Part shown: positions 1 through 10,604 of the stretch, in pieces | Numbering within the stretch: position 1 is the first letter of the stretch | Layout: every line of letters begins with the position of its first letter | Assembly (NCBI RefSeq): GCF_020921035.1 | Contig: NC_063157.1 | Span: 5,886,501-5,950,500 of the forward strand | Direction of reading: 5' to 3' | Source: Rhodamnia argentea | Taxonomy: Eukaryota > Streptophyta > Magnoliopsida > Myrtales > Myrtaceae | Length of the DNA: 64,000 nt | Translations under genes and position numbers: made by a program | Notes under the pieces: generated by a model | What the model was told of the DNA's origin: nothing | Databases searched by the model: none | What the model saw: the letters and a program-made list of their open reading frames with translations, nothing else

Positions 1-1692
1 TTTCTCCAAAGCACTACCAACGGCCTTATGGTGTGTCAAGATGGTAGATAAAGAATGATGCTAGCCGGCATTACAGTACCTTTGACGGATGCCCACAGAA
101 TGACGAAGGTGGAAAGTTAGGCAATGCTTCTAATGACATATTCAAAATGTAGAATAGCTTGGCTGAAGGGACTAGCTATTCTATCTATCATTATATTGTT
201 ATGTGTATATCGGATAAAATCTGATCCGATAGTCATGGGAGTATTGTTTTTTAGGGAAGTTATGGCAATAGACCTGTCGTGGTAAAGCTGCTTCACCATG
301 AACGTTGGCGGGTAACGAAAGGGATAAAAGACACTCTATTAAACTATCATCGTCCAAATGTCATACTTTATGAAGGTGTGCTGGAAACGAAGCATTTTAT
401 ATTTGTTTGCCAAGATTTTTGTAATGGCGGCAATCTTTTAGACTTAGTTCAAGCGGTTTACGTAAATAGGGACTTCTCTTCTTTCCCTAATATAGAACAT
501 AGATAAAAATTGGAAGTTCTTAGGAGGGAAATGGAGAATTTTGAATTATGAATGGCTAGTGGGCATCCGTCATTGCTTTTGCCAAACCTAATGAGCTAAT
601 TCTTATTACTTTGAAGACTTCGATTATCTAAGATGTTACTTAGTTGTTTGGTTTTTTTATTATGTCTACTTATGATACGGGGAAATGATATTAGGATTGA
701 GTAATTTGCATGGATTAGATATCATCGAAGGTGATGTAAGGCCCAAGAATGTCCCGATTACTAGGAGCAAAACATTATCGGTCAAATGGACCGATATAGA
801 AATTAGCAGATTGCCCATTTGGGAAAATTCGGATAATGGTAAGTTTGATCTTCTACGCTCATTTGCGATTTTTTTTTTTTATAAATCTCTGATGTGTTGT
901 GAAACCTCGGGGTGGCGAGCACCGGAGATGCTTTGTCCTGGGGGGTAGCCAACAAGAGAAGCCGACCTGTTTAGTCTTGGGTGCGTCTTCTTCTTTCGTG
1001 CCACCTCTGGAAATCACCCTAATCTACTATATGATGAAATGGGGCATCTAGGTCACGGTAGAATTGAGAACCTCATCGTAGTCGTAGCCACTTCTAGTGA
1101 GGCTCGTCATTTGATTTGGACATTATTGAACCCGGATCCTAAACAGAGGTAAGAGGGCGGTTTCATTAAGCTAATATGGTTTTAATATTTTCATAAATCA
1201 CACTAATCAATATTTAATTGCTTCTATTTATTGGCAAATAAAAAATATCAACATGGATTGATCATCCCATGTTTTGGGATTCTGCGAAGAGACCGTTGTT
1301 TCTACGTGATGCCGGTGACAAACCGCAATTAGAACAATTCGCTTCAAATCTTAGGAAAGAAATTCATATGGGGGCAACATGGATTCTTCCCGGTCATAAA
1401 GATTGGTATAGGATGGTGAATGGTGATATTTTACTAAACTTATTTCCTCATGGGCTCGGTGTGCACCACGGTTTTGCTCACGTAGCATCTTTGCTGCGAG
1501 CTATTAGGAATCGTTTCAACCATCATACAGAAACCCTACACCTTCAGCAGATCGAAGGCCATCTCCTGATGGCTTTGATGCATGTTATTCTAGCCGATTT
1601 CCTGCTCTTTTGATGCATGTATATTTAGTTATGTATAGAAATTGTGGTGTGAAGAAGTTTTCGGGAAGTACTTTACTTTCTTTACTGATTAG
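1..1692 (+). pseudogene. IRE1-like kinase/KEN-RNase pseudogene, copy A (5' end outside window)
   Basis: Translated pieces match the cytosolic half of plant IRE1 (the ER-stress kinase/endoribonuclease). The N-lobe is near 276-505, the catalytic-loop region (EGDVRPKN) at 688-840, the GWRAPEM / LFSLGC segment at 908-1149 ending LLNPDPKQR, and a DHPMFWDS exon with the KEN RNase domain runs from 1255 to 1692. No lumenal or transmembrane part is seen. It is broken in several places: TAG where a Glu is expected in the glycine-rich segment (about 253), stops in the N-lobe (504 and 549), TAG after CPGG (946), a lost acceptor AG before the KEN exon, and a 1-nt deletion at about 1558 that shifts the end of the KEN domain. 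The family call is firm; loss of function is clear. Transcription cannot be judged. Confidence 0.82.
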
Positions 1693-1824
1693 AGGTGCAT
1701 AGCGCCCCAAAGAATTTCTCTTCCATGAGTTATTTTTTCATTAAAGAGAGCCACACAAAACGGCATTCTAGCTACACTAGATTTTAACATTGTATTTTGA
1801 GTGAGAACGGAACAATTGATCAAA

Positions 1825-2845
1825 TGTTGAAACTAAAACATTGCTGCAACAATGAAGGAATTTCATATATTCAAACTCTTATTTTTCTCCTCATTCCTCT
1901 TGATTTCTCATTTTTGGTTAAAACTGTTCTTATTGAGATGCCTCTACTTTTGGCTTTTGGTTTTTTCTATTGAAAGAGAGATCTTCAGATTCCTCAAGAT
2001 TTCTTATGATCCGATGTTGCACCAAATTTGCTGTCCACATTGGTATGGACACTAGTAGAATGAAAAATCTGTGATTTTTGACGTGAGAAACCTCTTTATT
2101 GATATACATCTTATCATTATATTGTTGTTGAAGATTATAATTTGTCTAAAAAACTAGCTGAAGCTATTCTTTACATAAGTTTAAGAAGACTCGTTCTTAT
2201 GGAGGTACCTAAAAAATGGAGCAGAAGTCATTTTTTTTTTTTTATCTTGTTCAATTGTGTTGATAGCTCTTTTGGTGTTCGTGCTGCACAGAGAATGGAA
2301 TTTGTTGATGAAATCAAATTAATGACGGAACAATTCTTAAATTAGAGAGACCCTTGTAAAGCAGAAAAATTTCGGGTAACTAGTGTAAGAGTTTTCCTGA
2401 TGTGGGCTACATTAATTGGAATTGTAATTACCATTTTTACGGGGTTGGTCTACTAAAAAAAGGGATATAGGGATTCTAAATGGGCCAAATATAGGCTTGA
2501 CTAGTGTGAGCCGAGCTCGGCCTAGCCCGTGATGAGAGGCCCCGGCTAAAACTCTATAAATAGGGCTAAGACGCCCCCCTCTAACCCCGATAACTTCATA
2601 CGCCTTTTAGTCTCCTCATGAGGTGAGAGAGGAGAATGTGAGGCGGCCTCATCGACGCTAGGCATTCAGAGGGCAATAGAGGGGAAGCGCTTGAGCTCCG
2701 GATCGTCAGAATTCCGCATCAAGAATGATGAATTCCAAATCGGGTGCACAAATTCCTTTTCCTCTATTGTTTTGTTTCTAGTATTCTATTATGGCGATCC
2801 TAGGGTGTCGTTTGAGACAACGGGCAACCGTTTAGACAGCCAACA
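1825..2845 (+). mobile_element. Copia-like LTR block A
   Basis: A 1,021-bp block starts TGTTG and ends CAACA (inverted 5-bp termini) and is followed two bases on by TGGTATCAGAGC at 2848, the usual tRNA-Met primer binding site of plant Copia elements. A TATA box (TATAAATA, 2555-2562) lies about 290 bp before the end, as expected at a U3/R border. Copy B of the array has a block of exactly the same length. Against an LTR: no target duplication can be tested and no polypurine tract is visible before the next block. It may simply be an old LTR trapped in the tandem unit. Confidence 0.5.
2142..2456 (+). other. Conserved membrane-segment reading frame downstream of IRE1-like copy A
   Basis: Two in-frame pieces (2142-2342 and 2346-2456) are separated by one TAG. 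The first reads KLAEAI..SLRRL; the second ends in a hydrophobic stretch (FLMWATLIGIVITIFTGLVY). Copy B keeps the second part open (6095-6304) where copy A has TAG. Copies C (10047-10247) and D have the same segment with stops. I do not recognise the family. It overlaps the LTR-like block, so either the block is not purely an LTR or the reading frame is fortuitous. Confidence 0.3.
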
Positions 2846-3941
2846 ATTGGTATCAGAGCCGCTGTAGTTTGGAGCTAGAACCTTGAGTTTATGCCTTTTT
2901 TTGCGAATTTCGTCCAATGAAACTTGAATTTTATTGCATATTTGGATTGTGCTCAACGAGACGAGTCCAACGAGTGGTCTCTGGCCACCATGCGACACCG
3001 CACACGCGGCCATGCACCTCGAGGGCGACGACAATTTACACTACATGCGCGTCATGCGCGACGAGCGAACCTCCTTAGGTCTAACGTCGGCGTGGCAATC
3101 ACCGCCTTACAAGCGATCGCCTTACGAGAAGTTGCCACTTGTTAGGCGACGTCGTCGGTGATGTCGGCCGAGGCCGCCTTTAACGGTTAATCGGTCCGAC
3201 TAGTAGGAGGTTAGGGCGAGCGGTAGGGCCGACATTCGGGCCGGATCCCGGCTAGACCGGACCGGTCCGACCGGCTGTTTGGCCGTACTCAAGGACCGGC
3301 ACGTGCCGCGTGTGAGGACCACGCGCCGACTCTTGAGGCGGTGCGTGCGGGCGTGTGGAAGCTCCGTTTCGGTCGATTTTTGTATCGTTGTGCTCGTATG
3401 AAAATTCTCTACAATGTGATATATTTATTTTAAAATTTTGAAGCTTTTAAGGATGGATTAATGCATAAAAACTCCATATATGTGTACTTTGAGGGGTATT
3501 TTGGGCATTTTACCCGTATTTCCATTTGGTTTTGGAAATACTAAGATTAGCTCACAAGAATATGACCACATACGGGATGTGTAGAGTATTATTAAGTGTT
3601 GGCATGTATAAGGTTCAACATGTATCATGACTAGAGCAATGCTAATGGCATCCCTTGTGATTTTAGAATAAAGTGCCCCTATAAATTGGGGACCAAGTCT
3701 TGGATCATGGCTCAAGGGAATTCACAATCACAAATTGTGTGCTATTTGTTATGGTTGTTGAAAATGGCTTTTCATGTCAAGAATTTATTATGTGGCAAAT
3801 TAAGTCTATATTGTACATTTTGATCTTATAATTCATTAAGTTCTTTAGAAGAGTAAGTTGGATATGTGATTCCTTAATATCGATTGTGGTACCACTCTAA
3901 TTGTTTCATGATTTTGCTTAACCTTACCTCATGATACGCAG
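2846..3941 (+). other. Spacer between LTR-like block A and IRE1-like copy B
   Basis: It begins with the primer-binding-site-like TGGTATCAGAGC. A GC-rich part follows (about 2950-3380, with repeated GGACCGGTCCGACCGG-type words), then an AT-rich part (3400-3930). The same order recurs at 6696-7756 between copies B and C. A short reading frame after the binding site (MNFIAYLDC...) lies where gag would start but resembles no gag I can name. No gene is supported. Confidence 0.6.
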
Positions 3942-5542
3942 CCAGTCATAAAAATTATTGTTGATGAACCTCATCCTGGACTGAAGACGAGATTCTCTTT
4001 TACAATCCAAGATCAAAGGTTTGGCCAAGTGAGTGATAATGTATGTCTTTCTCTCAAAGTTGCTTTTTAAAGCACAACTTGCCAAATTGTCTTTACATTT
4101 CTCCAAAGCACTACCAATTGTCTTATGGTGTGTCAAGACGGTGGATAAAGAATGATGCTAGCCGGCGTTATAGTATCTTTGACGGATGCCCGCATAATGA
4201 CGAAGGTGGAAAGTTAGGCGATGCTTCTAACGATATATTCGTAGTGTAGAATAGCTTGGGTGAAGGGACTAGCTATTCTATCCGTCATTGTATTGTTATA
4301 TGTATATTGGATAAAATCGAATTCGGTAGTCATGGGAGTATTGTTTTCGGGGAAATTATGGCAATAGACCTATTGCGGTGAAGCGGCTTTACCGTGAACG
4401 TTGGCGGGTAACGAAAGGAATAAAAGACACTCTATTAAACCGTCGTCGTCCAAATGTCGTACTTTATGATGGTGTGCTGGAAACGAAGTATTTTATATTT
4501 GTTTGCCAAGATTTTTGTAATGGCGGCAGTCTTTTAGACTTAGTTCAAGTAGTTTATGCTAATAGAGACTTCTCTTTTATCCTTAATATAGAACACAGAG
4601 AAAAATTGGAAGTTCTTATGAGGGAAATGGAGAATTTTGAATTATGGACGAGTAGTGGCCATCCGCCATTGCTTTTGCTAAACCTAATAAGGTAATTCTT
4701 ATGGCTTTGAAGATTTCAATTATTCAAGATGTTATTTAGTTGTTTGGTTTTTTTTATCATGTCTACTTATGATACGGGAAAATGATAATAGGATTGACTC
4801 ATTTGCATGGATTAAATATCATCTAATGTGATGTAAGGCCTAGTAATGTCCTGATTACTAGGAGCAAAATATTATCGGTCAAATGGACCGATATAGAAAT
4901 TAGTAGATTGCCCACTTGGGAAAATTTGGACAACGGTAAGTTCGATCTTCTACACTTGTTTGCGATTTTTTTTAAATCTCCGTTGTGTTGTGAAGCCTCG
5001 GGGTGGCGAGCACCGAAGATGATTTGTCCTGGGGCGCAGCCAACAAGAGAAGCCAACTTGTTTAGTCTTGGGTGCATGTTCTTCTTCCGTGCCACCTTTG
5101 GAAATCATCCCGATCTACTATATGATGAAATGGGGCATCTAGATCGCGGTAGAATTGAGAACCTACTTGATGCTGTAGCCACTTTTTGTGAGGCTCGTCA
5201 TTTGATTTGGACATTATGGGGGCAAGATGGATTCTTCCCGGTCATAAAGATTGGCACAAGATGGTGGATGGTGATATTTTGCTGAACTTATTTCCCCATG
5301 GGCTCGGTGTGCACCATAGTTTTCCTCACGTGGCATCTTTGCTGTGAGTTATTAGGAATCGCTTCAACCATCGCACAAAAACCCCACACCTTCGGTAGAT
5401 CGAAGGGCCGTCTTCCGATGGCTTTGATGCATATTATTCTAGCCGATTTTCTGCTTTTTTGATGCATGTATATTTAGTTATGTATAGAAACTGTGGTGTC
5501 GAAGAAGTTTTCAAGATGTACTTTACTTTCTTTACTGATTAG
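3942..5542 (+). pseudogene. IRE1-like kinase/KEN-RNase pseudogene, copy B
   Basis: A 29-codon upstream exon-like stretch (3942-4028, ending at a GTGAGT donor) precedes the kinase. The N-lobe (4378-4692) is open. The catalytic-loop region reads VRPSNV near 4835, and GWRAPKM...LFSLGCMFFF follows from about 4908. A 1-nt loss separates the glycine-rich segment (FGSHGSIVF) from the AVK-type lysine strand. About 240 bp is missing at about 5217, which joins the C-lobe directly to the KEN exon (WTL to the GATW-equivalent) and removes LNPDP and the HPMFWD segment. The KEN frame then has TGA at about 5346. The usual acceptor before the catalytic loop is ACGG instead of CAGG. Confidence 0.82.
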
Positions 5543-5674
5543 AGGTGCATAGTGCCCCACAAAATTTCTCTTCCATGAGTTATCTTTTCATTAAAGAGAA
5601 CCAGACAAAATAGCATTCTAGTTACACTAGATTTTGACATTGTGTTTTGAGTGAGAATAGAACAATTGATCAAA

Positions 5675-6695
5675 TGTTGAAACTAAAACATTGCTATATC
5701 AATGAAGGAATTTCAGATGTTCAAATTCTTGCTTTTCTCCTCATTCCTCTTGATTTCTCATGTTTGGTTAAAACTGCTCTTATTGAGATGTCTCTACTTT
5801 TGGCTTTTGGCTTTTTCGGTTGAAATAGAGATCTCTTGATTCCTCAATATTTCTTATGATCCGATATTGCACCAAAATTGGTGTCCACATTGGTATGGAC
5901 ACTAGTAGAATGAAAAATCCGTGATTTCTGACGTGAGAAACCTCTTTATTGATATACATCTCTTCATTATATTGCTGTTGTAGATTATAATTTGTCTAAA
6001 AAGCTAGCTGAAGCTATTCTTCACATAAGTTTAAGAAGACTCGTTCTTATGGAGGTACCCAAAATATGGAGCATAAGTCATTTTTTTTTTTATCTTGTTC
6101 AATTATGTTGATAGCTCTTTTGGTGTTCGTCCTGCACAGAGAATGGAATTTGTTGATGAGATGAAATTAATGACGGAACAATTCTTAAATTGGAGGGACC
6201 CTTGTCATGTAGAAAAATTTCAAGTAACTAGTGTAAGAGTTATCCTGATGTGGGCTATATTAATTGGAATTGTAATTACCATTTTTACGGGGTTGGTCTA
6301 CTAAAAAAAGGAATATAAGGATTCTAAATGGGCCAAATATAGGCCCGACTAGTGTGGGCCAAGGTCGGCCCGGCCCGTGATGAGAGGGCCCGGCTAAAAC
6401 TCTATAAATAGGGCTAAGACGCCCCCCCTCTAACCCCGATAACTTCATACGCCTTTTAGTCTCCTCATGAGGTGAAAGAGGAGAGTGTGAGGCGGCCTCA
6501 TCGACGCTAGGCATTTAGAAGGCGACAGAGGGGAAGCGCTTAAGCTATGGATCGTCAGAATTCCACATCAAGAATGACGAATCCCAAATCAAGTGCACAA
6601 ATTCCTTTTCCTCTATTATTTTGTTTCTAGTTTTTGATTACGGCGATCCGAGGGTGTCGTTTGCGACGACGGGTGGCCGTTTAGACAGCCAATAG
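5675..6695 (+). mobile_element. Copia-like LTR block B
   Basis: This block is 1,021 bp, the same length as block A. It starts TGTTG and ends at the position equivalent to CAACA (here CAATA/G), followed by TTGGTATTAGAGCC, a one-base variant of the tRNA-Met primer site. TATAAATA recurs near 6412. It sits directly downstream of the copy B KEN domain. Identity as an LTR is inferred from termini, promoter and primer site only. Confidence 0.45.
6095..6304 (+). other. Conserved short frame with C-terminal membrane segment, copy B
   Basis: This is an open frame of 69 codons with an acidic helix-like part (MEFVDEMKLMTEQFLNW) and a C-terminal hydrophobic helix ending TGLVY. It is the best-preserved version of the segment found after every IRE1-like copy. 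No family recognised and no evidence of expression. It may be a remnant exon of the original gene or chance within an LTR-like block. Confidence 0.3.
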
Positions 6696-7756
6696 TTGGT
6701 ATTAGAGCCATTGTATTTTGGAGCTAGAACCTTGAGTTTATGCCTTTTTTTGTGAATTTCATCCAGTGAAACTTGAATTTTATTGCATATTTGGATTGTG
6801 CTCGACGAGACGAGTCCAATGAGTGGTCGCCGACCACCATACGACACCGCACGCGCGGCCATGCACCGCGAGGGCGATGGCAATTTACACTACACGCGCG
6901 TCATGCGTGGCAAGCGAACCGCCTTACGAGCAATCGCCTTACGAGATGTCGCCACATGTCGGATGACGTCATCGGTGACGTCGGCCGAGGCCGCCTTTGA
7001 TCGTTAATCGGTCCTACCAGTAGGAGGTTAGACCTAGCGATAGGCCCAACATTCGGGCCGAACCCCGATTGGACCGGACCGGTCCGACCGGCCATTTGAC
7101 CGTACTCAAAAACCAGCATGTGCCGTGCGTGAAGGCTACGCGCCGACGCTTGAGGTGGTGCATGCGAGTGTGTGGAAACTCCGTTTTCGGCAATTTTTGT
7201 ACCGTTGTGCTCGTATGAATATTCTCTACACTGTGGTATATTTATTTTAAATTTTTGAAGCTTTTAAGGATGGATTAATGCATAAAAACTCCATATATGT
7301 GTACTTTGAGGGGGTACTTTGGGCATTTTACCCGTATCTCCATTTGGTTTTGGAAATACTAAGGTTAGCTCACAAGAATGACAACATACGGGATGTGTAG
7401 AGTATTATTAACTGTTGACAAGTATAAGGTTCAACATGTATCATGGCTAGAGCAATTCTATTGGCGTCCCTTGTGATTTTAGAATAAAATGCCACCATAA
7501 ATTAGGGACCAAGTCTTGGATCATGGCTCAAGGGAATTCACAATAAAAAACTGTGTACTATTTGTTATGATTGTAGAAAATGGCTTTTCATGTCAAGAAT
7601 TTATTATGTGGCAAATTAAGTCTATATTGTACATTTCGATCTTATAATTCATTAAGTTCTTTAGAATAATAAGTTGGATCCGTGATTCTTTAATATTGAT
7701 TGTGGTACCACTCTAATTGTTTCATGGTTTTGCTTAACTTTACCTCATGATACGCA
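6696..7756 (+). other. Spacer between LTR-like block B and IRE1-like copy C
   Basis: Same layout as the A-B spacer: primer-site variant, GC-rich middle (about 6800-7190), then an AT-rich part with shared sentences such as the GGGCATTTTACCCGTAT region. No gene seen. Confidence 0.6.
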
Positions 7757-9598
7757 GCTGGTCACAAAAATTACTGTTGATGAACCTCACCGGATGGAAG
7801 ACGAAATTCTCTTTTACAATCTCGGATCAAAGGTTTGGTCAAGTGAGTTATAATGTATGTCTTTCTCTCAAAATTTCTTTTTAAAGCACAATTTACCAAA
7901 TTGTCTTTACATTTCTCCAAAGCACTAACAATTGCCTTATGGTGTGTCAAGACGGTGGATAAAGAATGATGTTAGCCAACATTACGGTACCTTTGACGGA
8001 TGCCCGCAGAATGACGAAGGTGGAAAGTTAGGCGATGCTTCTAACGATATATTCGAAGTGTAGAATAGCTTGGCTGAAGGGACTAGCGATTCTATCCGTC
8101 ATTGTATTGTTATGTGTATATCGGATAAAATTGGATCCGGTAGTCATGGGAGTATTGTTTTTTAGGGAAGTTATGGCAATAGACCTGTCGCGGTGAAGGG
8201 GCTTCACCGTGAACGTTGGCAAGAAACGAATGGGATAAAATACACTCTATTAAACTATCATCGTCCGAATGTCGTACTTTATGAAGGTGTGCTGAAAACG
8301 AAGCATTTTATATTTGTTTGCGAAGATCTTTGTAATGGCGGCAGTCTTTTAGACTTAGTTCAAGCGGTTTTCGCAAATAGGCACTTCTCTTCTTTCCCCA
8401 ATATAGAACACAGAGAAAAATTGAAAGTTCTTAGGAGGGAAATGGAGAATTTTGAATTATGGATGGCTAGTGGGCATCCGTCATTGCTTTTACTAAACTT
8501 AATGGGGTAATTCTTATGGCTTTGAAGACTTCGATTATCTAAGATGTTATTTAGTTGGTTTTTTTATTATGTCTACTTATGATACGGGAAAGTGATATTA
8601 GGATTGAATCATTTACATGGATTAGATATCATCGAAGGTGATGTAAGGCCCAATAATGTCCCGATTACTAGGAGCAAAACATTATTGGTCAAATGGACCG
8701 ACATAGAAATTAACAGATTGCCCATTTGGGAAAATTTGAACAATGGTAAGTTTGATCTTCTACGCTCGTTTGAGATTTTTTCTATAAATATCTGATGTGT
8801 TGTCAAACCTTAGGGTGGTGAGCGCCGGAGATGCTTTGTCCTAGGGCGTAGCCAACAAGAGAGGCCGACCTGTTTAGTCTTGGGTGTATCTTCTTCTTTT
8901 GTGCCACCTCTGGAAATCACCTTGATCTACTATATGATGAAATGGGGCATCTAGATCACGGTAGAATTGAGAACCCTCTGCAGTCTATAGCTACTTCTTT
9001 TGAGGCTCGTCATTTGATTTGGACATTATTGAATCCGGATCCTAAATAGAGGTAAGAGGGCAGTTTCATTGAGCTAATATGGTTTTAATTTTTTCATAAA
9101 TCGCATTAATCAATATTTGATTGCTTCTATTAATTGCGAGACCAAAAATATCAAACGTGATTGATCATCCCATGTTTTGGGATTCTGCGAAGAGACCGTT
9201 GTTTCTACGCGATGCCAGCAACAAACCGCAATCAAAATAATTTGCTTTAAATCTTAAGGAAAGAAATTCATATGGGGGCAAGATGGATTCTTCCCGGTCA
9301 TAAAGATTGGCATAGGATGGTGGATGGTGATGTTTTGCTAAACTTATTTCCTCATGGGCTCGGTGTGCACCACAGTTTTGCTCACGTGGCATCTTTGCTG
9401 TGAGTTATTTGGAATTGCTTCAACCATCATACAAAAACCCCACACCTTCAGCAGATCGAAGGGCTGTCTCCCAATGGCTTTGATGCATATTATTCTAGCC
9501 GATTTTCTACTCTTTTGATGCATGTATATTTAGTTATGTATAGAAATTGTGGTGGTGAAGAAGTTTTCGGGAAGTACTTTACTTTCTTTACAAATTAG
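7757..9598 (+). pseudogene. IRE1-like kinase/KEN-RNase pseudogene, copy C
   Basis: The gene order is as in copies A and B. The N-lobe is open at 8193-8507 and the catalytic-loop region at 8592-8795 (EGDVRPNNV). Like copy A it has TAG in the glycine-rich segment (about 8164). The C-lobe has several stops (before the APEM motif, in place of the Gln in PRAQP, and in LNPDPK*R at about 9050). The KEN exon carries a stop at about 9402 (CTGTGA) but still ends EEVFGKYFT. The upstream short exon is also frame-shifted (HRMED instead of HPGLK). A clear pseudogene. Confidence 0.8.
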
Positions 9599-9730
9599 AG
9601 ATGCAAAGCACCCCACAGAATTTCTCTTCCATGAGTTATCTTTTCATTAAAGAGAGACGGGTAAAACGGCATTCTAGCTACACTGGATTTTGACATTGTA
9701 TTTTGAGTGAAAACAGAACAATTGATCAAA

Positions 9731-10514
9731 TGTTGAAACTAAAACATTGTTGCAGACGTGAGGGAATTTCAGATGTTCAAATTCTTGTCTTTCTCCTCAT
9801 TCCTCTTGATTTCTCATTTTTGGTTAAAACTGCTTTTACTGAGATGCCTCTACTTTTGGCTTTTGGCTTTTTCGGTTGAAATAGAGATCTTCAGATTTCT
9901 CAAGATTTCTTATGATTTGATGTTACACCAAAATTGCTGTCCACATTGGTATGGACACTGGTAGAATGAAAAATCTATGATTTCTGATGTGAGAAACTCT
10001 TTATTGATATACATCTCATCATTATATTGATGTTACAGATTATAATTTGTCTAAAAAACTAGCTGAAGCCATTCTTCACATAAGTTTAAGAAGACTCGCT
10101 CTAATGGAGGTACCCAAAAAATGGAGCATAAGTCATTTTTTTTGTATCTTGTTCAATTGTGTTGATAGCTCTTTTGGTGTTCGTGTTGCACAGAGAATGA
10201 AATTTGTTGATGAGATCAAATTAATGACGGAACGATTCTTAAATTAGAGGGACCCTTGTCTAATAGAAAAATTTCAGGTAACTAGTGTAAGAGTTTTCCT
10301 GATGTGAGCTACATTAATTGGAATTGTAATTACCGTTTTTACGGGGTTGGTGTAACAAAAAAAAAAGGGATATAAGGATTTTTAATGGGCCAAATAAGGG
10401 TCCGGATAGTGTGGGCCGAGTTCGGCCTGGCCCTTGATGAAAGGGCCCGGCTAAAACTCTAAAAATAGGGCTAAGACGCTCCCTCTAACCCCGATAACTT
10501 TATATGCCATTTAG
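9731..10514 (+). mobile_element. Copia-like LTR block C, truncated
   Basis: It starts TGTTGAAACT as in the other blocks but stops at about 10510-10514, where the sequence jumps to the AT-rich spacer end (TTAG shared at the junction). Compared with the B-C spacer about 1.2 kb is missing, including the LTR end, primer site and GC-rich part. This looks like a short-homology deletion. Confidence 0.45.
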
Positions 10515-10604
10515 AAGAGTAAGTTGGATCTGTGATTCCTTAATATTGATTGTGGTACCACTCTAATTGTTTCATGGTTTTGTTGAAACTTGCCTCATGA
10601 TACG

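Noticed and set aside
2848-2859. tRNA gene
   Set aside because: TGGTATCAGAGC is a primer-binding-site word complementary to the tRNA-Met 3' end, not a tRNA gene; no cloverleaf is present.
4378-5285. Intact kinase gene in IRE1-like copy B
   Set aside because: Open frames are only pieces; frame loss at the glycine loop, a missing acceptor and a 240-bp deletion break the gene.
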